From the NCBI GenBank assembly GCA_029255685.2, contig CM055315.2, forward strand, positions 27,285,501 through 27,349,500: a stretch of 64,000 nt of DNA, read 5' to 3'. Below the pieces are notes generated by a model that saw nothing but the letters and a program-made list of their open reading frames with translations, did not search any database and was not told the origin of the DNA. The position numbers were made by a program, and so were the translations under genes. Origin of the DNA: Silene conica (lineage: Eukaryota > Streptophyta > Magnoliopsida > Caryophyllales > Caryophyllaceae). Of this stretch, positions 45,928 through 58,600 are shown piece by piece (positions within the stretch are counted from its first letter, which is position 1; each line of letters starts with the position of its first letter).

Positions 45928-46011
45928 CGAGGTCAGGTCTACAATTGATACTCACCGAGGTCATGCCATTACTTTCTGTCGCATGATAATCTGGATACGA
46001 ACATGTCAGTA

Positions 46012-46632
46012 CTATTCCCCTTTCCGAGGTTGTACCTTCATTTGAGCCTTGGCTGCTTGTTTGTCCCAGTCCGTTGTTGCCACAAACATCGAAAGCAGGA
46101 TTAAGCAGGCCACTACACCGATTATGAAACCCAACAAGAGTCCTTTGAGCCCGAGTTTTACTCTAAAAGCGGCAATGCAAGTAGGTAAAATCCACTTAGA
46201 CTAGCACAGGTACTGAGCCACAGCCTCGCCATTCCCTGGATAATTCCTCCACGAACTGTTACCGGAAAGTTGGCCAATTCAAACAAGGCCATCAGAGTCA
46301 TCATTTTGTTGACCCCTCTGATTCTGATGATGCCTTTGTCATGTCTGAACAGTGTCCCCCACCAATTTCTGGCAGCCACCATAGTCTACACCCCGACCAG
46401 TCCAAGGGACACACATAGCCGTAGTTGCACGACCCAATCCTTGACTCGTTGGTCCTAGCACCCTCCATTTCCCCTGTCCCTTAATATCCATGGTTCTTAG
46501 CTCCATATTTTGTGTAGGAGTTTGAAGTTCTTAGCCTGATAAGACGGAATACCTGGTCACACTGGGGAATGTGTACCCAGTTGCACCCCCGACTAATTGG
46601 ACCTCACCAAGCTTGCCTAAGAATGCAAATGT
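46012..46632 (-). pseudogene. MATE (DETOXIFICATION) transporter pseudogene, internally deleted
   Basis: The minus strand first gives an N-terminal MATE block (FLGKLGEVQLVGGA, TRYSVLSG at about 46550-46632), then jumps to the C-terminal half: GLGRATTAMCVSLGLVGV, a stop, RGVNKMMTLMALFELANFP, GGIIQGMARLWLS, FYLLALPL, a frameshift, FRVKLGLKGLLLGFIIGV and a tail ending QPRKGE and a stop at 46012. Roughly the middle of the protein is missing. MATE proteins are membrane antiporters that export organic compounds. This one is dead. Confidence 0.75.
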
Positions 46633-46639
46633 ATTCAGT

Positions 46640-46984
46640 TATGCAAGCTAGCGGTAGGGGATAATCCTTGAGTATTAACCATATGATTTCACAAGTCGTT
46701 GCAGCCATAGCTCAGTACAAGAGCATGACACCATGAACTATTACTATTTCTTACTTTCTTAGTTTTGCTGTTTGCAACAAAACATGACTACCACCCAAGA
46801 GAGCACAATATGCAGCACGATGAGTCAATGGGAAATTTGCCCAACTCACTTCACAATACACAATCACATCGAGAGTCGAACCCAGGGTTATTGCACACCA
46901 TACGAAGAGCCACTCACCAATGCGATACACGAAGTTGATGCAGAAACTTCGGTCGTCTATTTGTTAAGTATATTGACGAACAAT
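46640..46984. other. Interval without recognised features
   Basis: Nothing recognised between the MATE pseudogene and the LINE tail. Confidence 0.5.
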
Positions 46985-47208
46985 TAAATGACAATACTGC
47001 TTGCAGGTGGTTTGGCAGATTGCAGGGTTTGACGGTATCCATCATCACATTAAAGGAATTATCTCGGACATCTGGTCTTTGCTTGATCTTTTTCACTGTT
47101 TAAGTATTAGTTTTCTACCACGTAATCTTAATAAGAGAGCCCATAATGTGGCCCAGTTAGCTCTGTTGTAATTTCCATTTACGGTTGCCAAGAAGAAAAA
47201 AAATTTAA
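46985..47208 (+). mobile_element. LINE 3' end fragment
   Basis: A frame ending ISFLPRNLNKRAHNVAQLAL and a stop at about 47168-47170 resembles the end of the LINE RNase H domain. A short 3' UTR and an A-rich tail (about 47190-47205) follow. Confidence 0.65.
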
Positions 47209-47587
47209 ATGACAATACAATTATAGTCATCAAGCAAAGCATCATCAGCTAAGGCTAGACGATGAATTTGTTCTATAGAAATATACTTCTAAGTTATAAT
47301 ACAACATAACTTAACACTCTTCTCGGTCTTTGTGTCAAACGTAAATGTAAATATGATTAGATCGGATGAAGTATGTGAGAAATAATGTGCAAAAAATAAT
47401 GAGACACGAAATAACAAAGTGGGTATGAAGATTCCAACTCCAATAACCACTTTGCCTAAATTTATGAACTCACACACATTTTGGCATAAAGTATAACATT
47501 TTTGATACAATTACTTGATAAGTGATAATTTATCATACCGGAAATGTCATTTCTTATTCGATAAAATGGAGATATCAATATTAATTA

Positions 47588-47800
47588 TGGCCCGCAAGGG
47601 TGGAGTCTAGTGGTTAAAACCTGGGTGAAATTCCCAGGAGACCCGGGTTCAAGCCTTCCAAGAGCAAAATCTTGTGGAGCATTCTTGGCCCGAGTCTATG
47701 CCTAAATAGACTTCGAGCCTGTCATCCTCGGATGGTTTACCTGGTGTATGGGGTGTGCATAATTATGTCTCTAGTTCCAGACTCCCCCGCTAAAAGATAA
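47588..47800 (+). mobile_element. tRNA-derived SINE
   Basis: Box A GGAGTCTAGTGG (47602-47613) and box B GGTTCAAGCC (47646-47655) sit in a tRNA-like head with an acceptable anticodon-arm hairpin (cctgggtgaaattcccagg). A SINE body follows to about 47800. Exact ends and target duplication were not established. Confidence 0.7.
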
Positions 47801-47819
47801 CTAAATTCTAAATAGGTAA

Positions 47820-49698
47820 TGTTCATGTGACACCTAAAAAAAGATGAACACCTTATTAAACCCGTAAAGGAAAAAAATACATGGTAGCTCATAACCTTTT
47901 TCACGTGATTTGAATTGGGCTATCACGTGAATATAAAAGGATCACGCGTACATTTTTAAATTTTCGAAAAATAGTTCAAATTACAAAGATATCATGTGAA
48001 TTATTCGAAACCGTAATCACTTGCAATAATAAAATAAAATAAAATAAAATTAATTTAAAGGCATTCGTCATAACTAATTTTGCTAAAAATGCTCAAAATT
48101 TACATTGGCCTCGGCCTCAACCTTGGCCTTCTATTCACAGGAAGAACAAATTATTATTTCTCTATCTCCTACATTTGATTTATTATGCACAATTTGAAAC
48201 CCTAATTACTAGTTACAAATTCCAGATATCTTTGCGATCATGTCTTGCAACTGCTAATCTCGCGTTCTTCATATCAAGGTTTTTTCGGATCCCTCAATTT
48301 CCCGCGCAATTTCATATGATTTCAATTCTCGTTATATCATGCATTTATTTTTATATTCGTGTTTAAATTGTTGTTAATTGATCGTGTTTGTACAAGTGTA
48401 GTACTTCCTCCATTCAATTCATTTCCATCGGATGTAATATGAACAAATCTATGGAAATGAAACGTTTAACGTGAATTAGGATCAAATTTAGTGGCATTAG
48501 TATCGGTTTAGTTTGATAGTAATCGATCATGTTTGTATTAATGTAGTACTCGCTCCGTGCAATTCATTTCTATACATTTGTTCGAAATTCTGTTTGTTCA
48601 AAATTGCACGCACGGATTTTGAACAAGCATATTGGATTGGAATGAAAGGAGACGGTAGCATTTAACGAGAATTTGTAATAGGAATGAATTTAGTGCCATT
48701 ATGGATGGCAATACGTATAGTGTTTGTTTAATTGCTTGTGAGACTGTTTGTTTGAATGGAAACAATTTCTATATTTTCGAAAAGTGAAAAGTTAGAGGAT
48801 TGTTGATGAGAAAGAAATCGCTATCTTTGGGAATGAAGTACTTGGTAAAGTCTGGGTATACGTGAATAAATTTAGCTGCATTTTATCTCGTATTTGTTTA
48901 AGGTGTAATATTGCTGAGTGCAGGGGTGTACCTGCTCTGTAAAGCTGTTGATTTGGTAATTGAGGTACGTGGTTCGAGTACCACAATTAAGCTTCTTGAA
49001 GCTCTTGCAAGAAATATTGATGTTTGTAAGAAGAACCGTTTCCTCTAGCACGTTTGATATGTTGCCATGTCGGTGTATAAGTCGCAAATTATTGGTGGTC
49101 AGAAAGAGAAGTTTGTAAGGTATAAAGATCTATTAGTCTTGCAACATCATGTATTTGCCAACATTTAGCTTGGTGCTGCTTCGTTCAAACCAGCAATTCC
49201 GGAAGATCTAATACTATGATATGCTGATTGTTACTGTCATATTTGAAGTTTCGTTAACCTATTTATGTTTACTGCTTGCTTGGTTCTTGGTTTCTTTAAT
49301 GTGATGTTTTGATGACCTGTTCTTGCCTATGTTTAGGACCTTGTATGCTTTATTCTTTGATAGTTGGTTAAATTTTTAATTCAATGTAATTTTTGAAGCA
49401 AATTTTCATTGTAGTCGTCCAAAATCAGTCTGTCTGTGTTGTTTACATTGCAGTATGACTATTGGCAGGTAATATCGATGCTGTTATTGTGTTAATATAG
49501 TGACTTACAGCTCAGAAATCACATACTGAAAACATTGAAATATTTCACACTTTGCCCGACTTCTATGTTCCATTGATGAAATGAAATGGTGTATAGGGTA
49601 CCTAATTAGAGAAAATTTGTGCCCTTCCTCTAAGATTTAAATTGTGTACTACTACTATTACTCTCAATTGCTTCTTATTGTATGACAGGCTCAATAAC
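47820..49698 (+). other. CNGC promoter and 5' UTR region
   Basis: It includes an (AAAAT)n run (about 48027-48050). A likely 5' UTR intron ends at the acceptor ATGACAG (49688), ten bases before the start codon. The upstream 5' UTR exon is probably around 48100-48260 but cannot be fixed by eye. Confidence 0.45.
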
Positions 49699-52600
49699 AT
49701 GGACTCATTCTCATCTGCAACCCCCAATACGACTCGATTTCCTTTCAGCATTGAGGGACTGAAAAACTCTGTATATGGAGGCCAAAGTAGGACCACGTCC
49801 CTTCATTTTGGAAGGGTGGGATCTGAAGGCCTTAGGACATTTGGTAAATCACTTAAATCAGGAGTTGGTCGAGCAGTCTTCCCTGAAGATCTTAGAGTTT
49901 CTGACAAGAAAGTATTTGATCCTCAAGATCGATCCCTTCTTTTTTGGAATAGACTCTTTGTCATATCTTGCATTGTTGCAGTATCTATAGATCCCTTGTT
50001 CTTCTATCTTCCAATAGTTGAGAAGGATGATTGTCTTGGTTTGGACTATCGCTTAGCTGCTACTACGACTTCCATGCGTACAATGATTGATGCTTTCTAC
50101 CTTATCCACATGGCTTTTCAGTTCCGTACTGCATTTATTGCACCATCTTCTCGGGTTTTTGGGCGAGGTGAACTTGTAATTGATACTGCTCAAATAGCCA
50201 AGCGATACTTGCGGCGTTATTTCATTATAGACTTTCTCGCTGTTCTTCCTCTGCCTCAGGTATTGTTTCAGAGTTTCAGATTTGTTAGTTTTCTTTTTCG
50301 AGGTACTTTGCTGGATTTTCTTTTAATCACAGATTCTCCTTCTTGTTGTTTGGCCAGTATACGAATTGTTAGCTTGTAGTGGGTTCTTGCTGTGTAAATA
50401 TTCCATAATTTTGTTGGTTCCCAAAAATCTGTCGAATTAATAGGTCTTTGTCATTTAGCTCTGTTATTTCCAGCGATTTGCAGTTGATGATGCTAAATGA
50501 ATACTTGTAGTCGGTTTCTAGCTAGCTATTGAGACTTGAATTATCTGACAGAAATGTGCCATAAAAAAGCCTTTTCACTTGATGTCACATTATCTGAACT
50601 TGAAGATTGTTTCACTGTTTGCTAGCTGCGGAGAAGTGTTATTCATGATAATCACCGAAGAAATCTTTATGCGCAGATTGTCGTATTGAAGTATCTTGCT
50701 AAAGCACAAGGCAAAGCCTTAGTAGAAACAAAAAAGTCATTACAAGAACTCGTCTTCATTCAGTATATATTTAGATTTGCCAGATTTTATCCCCTAACAA
50801 ACGACCTGAAAAAGACTGCTGGTGTGTTCGCGGAAAGTGCTTGGCTTGGTGCTGCATACTACTTGCTATGGTACTTACTCTCTAGTCATGTAAGCATACA
50901 CCACTTTCTTCAAACTGTTAATTAATACATGCTCATTTCATTACTTGTGCTTATCATGAGGTTTTACCAGCTTTCTCATTGGAATTCTGAGTGGATTCTA
51001 GAATGTTCAGGACACGTCACCTGAAATATAACATACTTAAACTGCTTGATTGGCTCATGTTATAAAATGGAGGAATGGTTTTGGCTCAGGTTATAAAATG
51101 GAAGAATGGTGATGAGTTTTGTTTGTAATTTTAGCTTAAACATCAATAGAAAATGCCCATGGTATTTGATCTAATGCCTAATCATACTCGTTATCCCCAG
51201 AAATCTTTCATTTTTCTTCCCAGTGAAGGCAGTGACTCCTTATTCACTGGTTCTGCATTATGACGGAATATTGAGAATTGCTCTAAAGTGGCTATGCTTC
51301 TGTTCATTTTAAATTAGCAGCCCTTCGATGCAATACTCTTAAAATAATTTGCATTGTGTTTGTCTGTACATAGAATTTTGGTGCTTTTAATATTGGAATA
51401 AGGGGGCAACTGCAGCAATGCTGTGTAAATCAAGCCTCTCCTTATCCGCTATATTAGCGAGAGCTTATTAGGCATTAAAGTAATGTTGTCGTCATTAGAT
51501 AGTAATGAAAACTATTTTAAGGAAACCATTAGGATGGTGGAGCATTACCAAGGGAACTGAAATGCAACACTTTAACTCAAGTTCACGTATCAGTCATTTT
51601 CATTTCTCCAATATATAACCTCATACCAATAGGCCGTGAGTATCAATACAAAATTTTGTTAGACAGGGATAAATTAATTTCTGTGTGATGCCTATCAATT
51701 CACAGTCTGAAACCTCTAGTTTCTGACTCGTGTATGTTACGCGTTCTATCTCAGATTGCTGGGGCATTGTGGTATTTGTTTGCTGTGGAGCGCATTGACA
51801 CATGTTGGAAACAAGCTTGCAAAAGTCAAGTGGGTAAATGTGAAGAAAATTTTCTGTATTGTGGCAACAGTTACGATATGAACTCTTATGCTGCATGGCG
51901 GAATATAAGCCAGGATGTTCTTTCTAAAATGTGTTCACTTGAGGATGAACAATCAACGTTCAACTTTGGGATATACTCACAAGCAATATCATCTAAGATT
52001 GTTGAAGCACAAAAATTCAGTAATAAATTCTGCTACTGTTTATGGTGGGGACTACAAAATCTAAGGTGCGTTGCTACTTGCTACTACCATTATGCTCCTT
52101 AGACAGCCTCTTTTGTACTATTTAGCCAATTTTCCAGTGCCTTAAACATCCACTTCAGACTTTAGAGGTAGCTTTTGGTACGATAATTTTGTGCCACATG
52201 GGTAACCTTTGGAACTCTCTAAACCAAATTATTCAAATGAGAAGGTATTATTGAAGAAGTAGACCAATAAGCTAATAATAACAACTACGCAAAGACAATC
52301 AACAAGATTTGATAGGAGGCGAGTTATGTCTCAAATGGTGATTGTTTCTATCTCAGAGTAAGACCATGATATTTCTGGTAATTGGATGCTATATTCAAGT
52401 GCCTCATATCATATATTTCCAAATAGCAAGTGGTTTATTACGTAGCAAAGCATAGGCTGCTGAATTTAATGGGAAATAACCATGCCACTAAATTCAGGAG
52501 GTATGAATGTATGATACAAATATACAATAAGAATCAAGTTGAATGCTAGAACGATAAGAACTCTGGATGAATGTGAGACAAGTTCCTAATTTGTGGAAAA

Positions 52601-55600
52601 ATCTTAGTATATTAATAACTAGTGTGTAGCCCGTGCGTTGCACGGATGTTAAAATAATTGGCTAAATGTAAAATGTTTAAGGGTGTCCAAGTCTCTATAG
52701 TGTAAAAAGGATTGTTAGACAATTATAGTGCTAACATAATTTGATTAACGGTCTTTATTACTTTAGCTTTGATTTTATTAGTTAAGAAATTAACACTTTG
52801 ATGACACATTTATTTTTCTTTTGGATAGAATTTTTGAGAGGTTTAATTAGTAAACTGAAATAAACATGACAACCCGTTTGTATTTTAAATAACTTAACAC
52901 TATATTACATACAATATGCACATATTGCTTTTATTGTCATCTTTTCCTTATTTTCTTTGCTTAACCTTACCTTTTCTCCTTATTCATTTGATGGCTTTCG
53001 CTGCTCCATATTAGAACCCTTCCCTTTGAAAAATTGGTTTCTTCAACTCATTTTCATTGCTCATCTTGGTCTCTTGCCAACACTATTAAAACCCGTCCTA
53101 AAAACACCTACTTTTACACTATTGGAGCGTTGACTTTCTTTCTGGTGCAATCGCGTGTTTTTCATGTTGAGCTAATACACATTGCTCTTAAGAAATTTTG
53201 AATCACAACGAATATATTTTCAATAAAAAGTATATCAAGGTAAAACTGAAGGTATTTTTCGGAGTAATGGAGAGTAAGCAACCCCTATTATACGCAAAAG
53301 ATGTGGCCTACACTTTTAGAAGTTCAAATTTTTGCAATTGACTATAGTGTCGAAATCTATATGTGTTTTTCTTATGCTTAGTCGTGAGAAGGGAAATAGT
53401 ATAGGGAATTTCATGGTGCGTAGTGTACGCCCTGTACAATATTGAAAATATGAAGTAGAGTAATTGGCTAATTGTTTATAATTTTAATAATATACTCCCT
53501 GCTATTCGGGATAACCTTCCATATATATTGAGGGTAGATACCAAAATAAAAAAAAATGAATTAAATAAGGGAAAGTATTGTAGTGAAATTAATTGATTGG
53601 AAAGAGGAAAGATATTCTGGAGTATTGTTGTGAGATGAATGGATAAAATTAAGAACAAAATATGAGTATTGTGTGATATTGTTGTGGGGTGAGATGATTA
53701 AAATAAGAATAAATTTTATCAAAAAAAGGAAATAGGGAAGGTATTGTGAATAGACGAAAAAAATAAAGAATGCTATTTTGAATAAGAGGGAGTATATTTT
53801 AACGAACACCGAACTATATATCATCTGCCTTTTATCAAATTGAAGTTGGCATAATTTATGAAATATTGCTATTTTTAATTAAAATCTTTAAAAAAAATGG
53901 GCATAAATGTAAGGGAGTTTCTGACAAAAAACCTTTTATTTTATAATTAACTTTTCTGCCTAATATTTCCTGTAAAAGATCTTCGACTTCTCTTATATGT
54001 CTATCATTTGTGGATAATATAACATGTAACTCTACATTCTCTCCTATCTCCACATCCAATGTGGAAGATCATACTTATAGAATAGGACGATATTATCTAT
54101 TCTAATTTTTTTCTAATACCTTCTTTCATTTTTTTTATTCCCCTAATTTTTCGAATTATTATCTATTAAAATTGTTTTAATACCCTAATTCTTTTCTTTA
54201 TTCCCCTAATTTTTCGATATGAGATACATTGGTACTTCTAATTAAGATTTAAAAAATAATAAATTCTTAAATTACTTTATACCCTACTTAATTTCTTTAT
54301 TTCCCTAAGTGGGATATTATCTACTTTCGTCTTACTTTATAATTTGTGTAATGATATATATGAAACATCTTATATACACTTAAGGCCCTTAATTTTTTTT
54401 GGGTTCAATAAACTTCTTAATTTTGTGGACTTCCATTCTAATAACTTTTCTAAACTCATTTATGAGTTAGATTACTATAGTTCGGCGAGGAGATATGAAC
54501 AAAAATTATGTAGAAGGGAAATAGAATAGGGAAATATGTAGTGTATAGTATACGGAATTAAAAATAAGAAATAGGCTTCGTTTGGTTGCCATACGGGAAT
54601 TAATTTCCCATGATTTTGCAAAACACGTGAATTGGCCAATTCATGTGAATTGCCTAAAATCCGTTTGGTTGACATCCTGAAGTTGGATTGACACAGGAGT
54701 TTCCAATTACCTAGGGGGCCCTGGGTAATCAACTTCCTCCATAATGGAGGAGTTGGAAATTCCTAGGAAAAAGAAAATCACATGATTTGGAGTAACCAAA
54801 CATGTTCATTTTTTCCAAATCATGGGATTTCCCAATTCACCCATTTTTATAGTGGCAACCAAACGAGTCCTATAGAGTAATTTGCTATTAATTGTTTATG
54901 GTAATTTTGATCCAATTCTAAATGTTGGTAATATTTATTTTGACGAACGTAGTTATATAATTGGTCCTTAAACTGAAGCAACATGTTGGCTTTATTTATT
55001 CCCCTAACTTTTCAATGTGGGATAAATTGCTACTTCTAATTAAAATCTTACAAAATTTAAATATGTAGCTTAAAAAAATCAAAACTTTATTTTATAATTT
55101 ACTCAACCGTTTAATATTAACTATTCTAATTTTTTTTTATGTCCTATTTCTTTTCTTTAATCCCCTAATTTTTTCAATAGGAGATATATTGATACTTCTA
55201 GCTAAAATTTTAAAAATATTGTGATATTATCGTCTTTAAAGAAAAATTAGTTTTTCCATATAACCAAAGATTAGACAACGAAATTCCGATGAGACATTGG
55301 CCGGAAAATTAAAGAAGGCTTTAATTTCACATTTTGAAAAAGTGAAGGGGTTAATTACTCCAATTAAAAGTTAAGGGGTTAGATTTCACAATCGACTAAC
55401 GTAAAGTGGTATAATTACCACTTTCCCGTATTTTTTTAATTAACTCTACTGCTACTTTAAAATCCATATTTTCTTTTTTTACTTTCCTAATTTTTTGATA
55501 TGGGATATATTACTTCTCCTAATTAAAATTTTAAAGCTAATTTGTGAATTTATAGCCTATTTTCTTTCTTTATTGTCCTCATATTTAGATGTGAGATATA

Positions 55601-58600
55601 TATATATATTCCTATTTCTAGTTAAAAAAGTTTAAAATAGCTACTAATTTTTTAATGTGGGATGTATTGTCATTCATACTAATATTTTAAAAAACATTTA
55701 AATTCTAAAATTGTTTTATACCTTTTTTTTCCCCTTTATTCTCTTAACTTTTCGATGTGGGATATATATTACACTACTTCTAATTAAAATGTAAAAAAAA
55801 TTAAATAAGTGTTTTGAAAAAGTATATCTGTTTTATTTTCTTTGTTTTCCTAATTTTTCGACGTGGGATGCACTCTACTCCTAACCAAAATTTATAAAAT
55901 ATTTAAAATGTAAAATTGTGTTTTATTTGTATCACAATCCACTAATGTAAAGTGGTTTAATTACCAATTTACCATATTTTTTTAATTAACTCTACTGCTA
56001 CTTTAAAATTGTTTGATACCATATTTTCTTTCTTTATTTTCCTAATTTTTTGATGTGGGATATATTGCTCCTCCTAATTAAAATTTTAAAGCTATTTTAT
56101 AGCTTATTTTCTTTCTTTATTCTCCTCATATTTCTTTCTTTATTCTCCTCATATTTCGATGTGAGATATATGTAATCCTATTTCTAGTTAAAATATAAAA
56201 CCTTAAAAAGAAGTTTAAAATAACTCCTAGCTTTTTGATGTGGGATGTATTGTGACTCTTACTTGTATTTTAAAAAATATTTAAATTCTAAAATTGTTTT
56301 ATACCCTATTTTTTTTTTTTATTCCCCTAACTTTTCGATGTGGGATATATATTGCACTACGTCTAATTAAAATCTAGAAAAAAGGTAAGTGTTTTAAAAA
56401 CGTATATCTGTTTTATTTTCCTTGTTTTCCTAATTTTTCGATGTGGGATACACTCTACTCTTAACTAAAATTTATAAAATACTTAGAATGTAAAATTGTG
56501 TTCTATTTTTTTTTTTCTCTATTCCCCTAATTTTTTTATGCGAGATATTCCCACTTCTAATTAAAATCTAAAAGCTTAAAAAATTTAATTAAGTAGTTTA
56601 TAATAGCCCCTAATTTTTTTGACATGGGATGTAATACCACTCTTAATTATAATTTAAAAATCTTAAAAATATTCAAATTCTATAATTTTTTGGTGTGGGA
56701 TTTATAGCCACTCCTAATTATAGTTTAAAAATTATTCAAATTCTAAAATTGTTTTATATCCTATTTTCTTTCTCTATCTATTCCCCTAACTTTTCGATAA
56801 TCAAAATATTTAAAAATTTGAATAAGTGTTTTTAAAAAGTTGGAGACTATCACGTCGTTTGAAAAAAGCCTCAAATATATATTTAAATATATATTTAATA
56901 TTATATTGTTGATTGATTGCTTCTTGTTATAAATTTAGTGAACTGAACCACAAATACAAACCTTGCAATATATGATTTCTTCTATTATTACCCCATAATT
57001 TATTTACCGGAGTGATATTCTTAACACTCTTTCTATGCATTTCCACATCTAACATAAGCTAAGTATTCAGTTATTCTCACAACTTCTCCACCTCGTTAAT
57101 AATTTTAAAACAAACAAACTTTGAACGGACAATTTAGGTCTTCTTAATTGACTGCACGGTCATGCACACACAGTACACCTTCTGTTGGATCAGCCATTTG
57201 TACTTCTAGGATCCCTTCACATGGCTTAACGTGTGAGAATGCTTACCAAGTTCAAAGAATGTTGGAAGTTACCTCATGATACAACCTTGGTTAACATGTG
57301 AGCTAGGTTCTCATCAGTGTGTACATTCGTAAGAGGACTATGACCTTCCTCTAGGACATCCCATACAAACTGATTTCTTATGTTGATATGCATGGTCCAA
57401 ACATGAAGCACACTTACTAGGAAGACGCAAAAATACGTTGGTGATCTAGATATACAAGTTACGACGATCTACTGCTGGCTATGTGTTTAAAATACATGGT
57501 GCTCCAGTTAGTTGGCAATCGATGATAGATGACACCGTCTATTATTGAAGTCGAGTGAAAGGCACTGACAGAAGCATTATAGTTGAGGGGTTTCTTGATA
57601 ATTTGGGCATATGAACGTGTGAATTTGAATTGTGATAGTCAATGTGCATTACTCTGGCTAAGAATCACGTTCATCGTGCTTGGACCAAGCATATCAATAT
57701 AATTTATCATTTTGTACAAGATATTGTAGAGGAATGTCATATTTCTATGAAGCTGCATACTCATAAGCACCAAATTCATATGTTAAAACACGATTGTAAC
57801 AAGGGGCTTCCAACATCCTTTGACTTGGAAAACATTCTCACATGTCGTGTCTTATGAACGGTTACTACATGACTTGATCCCGATTTGAGGGTAAGTCGGC
57901 CTATTGTAATTAGCGCAGTCGATTAAGAAGTCATAATTTTTTTGTTCAAAGTTTGATTGTTTTCTAATTAGAGGAGGTGGAGAGTTATGAGAACAAGTGA
58001 ATATTTAGCATATGCTAAACATGGAAAACGCAAAGAAAAAGTATGAAGAAATTCACTCTCGTAAGATACAAGGTGTAATAGGTTGTGAGGTTTTTATTGG
58101 TGATTAATTTAGATCACTTTAACGAAAGGCAATTATACAACTACTAATTCTAAGGTTTTTCCGCAAATTTGGAACATGTCTCACGTTCATCAAAGTTTTA
58201 TCCTTCTGTCGTGCATCTTGATTCTTATTTTGCTATACCCAAAAATTTATGGGCGTGGTTATTTTCCATTTAATTAGTTCCACGGTTTATACTTTTGTAG
58301 GTAGTAAACCACTTCCTATGTGGACACATGGTATTGTAAGGCTCATGAATCAAACATTCACTTACCCCAAATATTAGACTCCATTTATCGTTCTTTAACT
58401 TAGTTACCCGACCTAGTTCCTGATTTTGTTAGTTTATCACGACCTTCCTTAACCTACTAACTTCACATTTTTTTATTATATCCATACATCATAATTTTAT
58501 TTTGATTGTTGTAAATATATTTACGATTAATATAAATTAAATTATATAAAGAACAAAATTCGAAAATGAAAAACGGTTTTACTAATCGTAAATATATATT

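Larger units (their letters stand above)
41111..45961 (-). mobile_element. L1-type LINE, minus strand, degenerate
   Basis: A poly(T) run (41111-41141) is the tail. A 14 bp target duplication CATGCCATTACTTT flanks it (41097-41110 and 45962-45975). ORF1 C-terminus, endonuclease, RT, zf-RVT and RNase H are present in order but split by frameshifts and stops. The 5' end is truncated in ORF1 and carries a short duplicated segment (45913-45934 and 45941-45962). Confidence 0.9.

Noticed and set aside
48880..48995. tRNA-like box B (ggttcgagtacc) upstream of the CNGC start
   Set aside because: No convincing box A at the right distance and no cloverleaf; could be a chance match or a very old SINE.
51621..51896. 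Minus-strand frame over CNGC exon 3
   Set aside because: A shadow of the real plus-strand exon.
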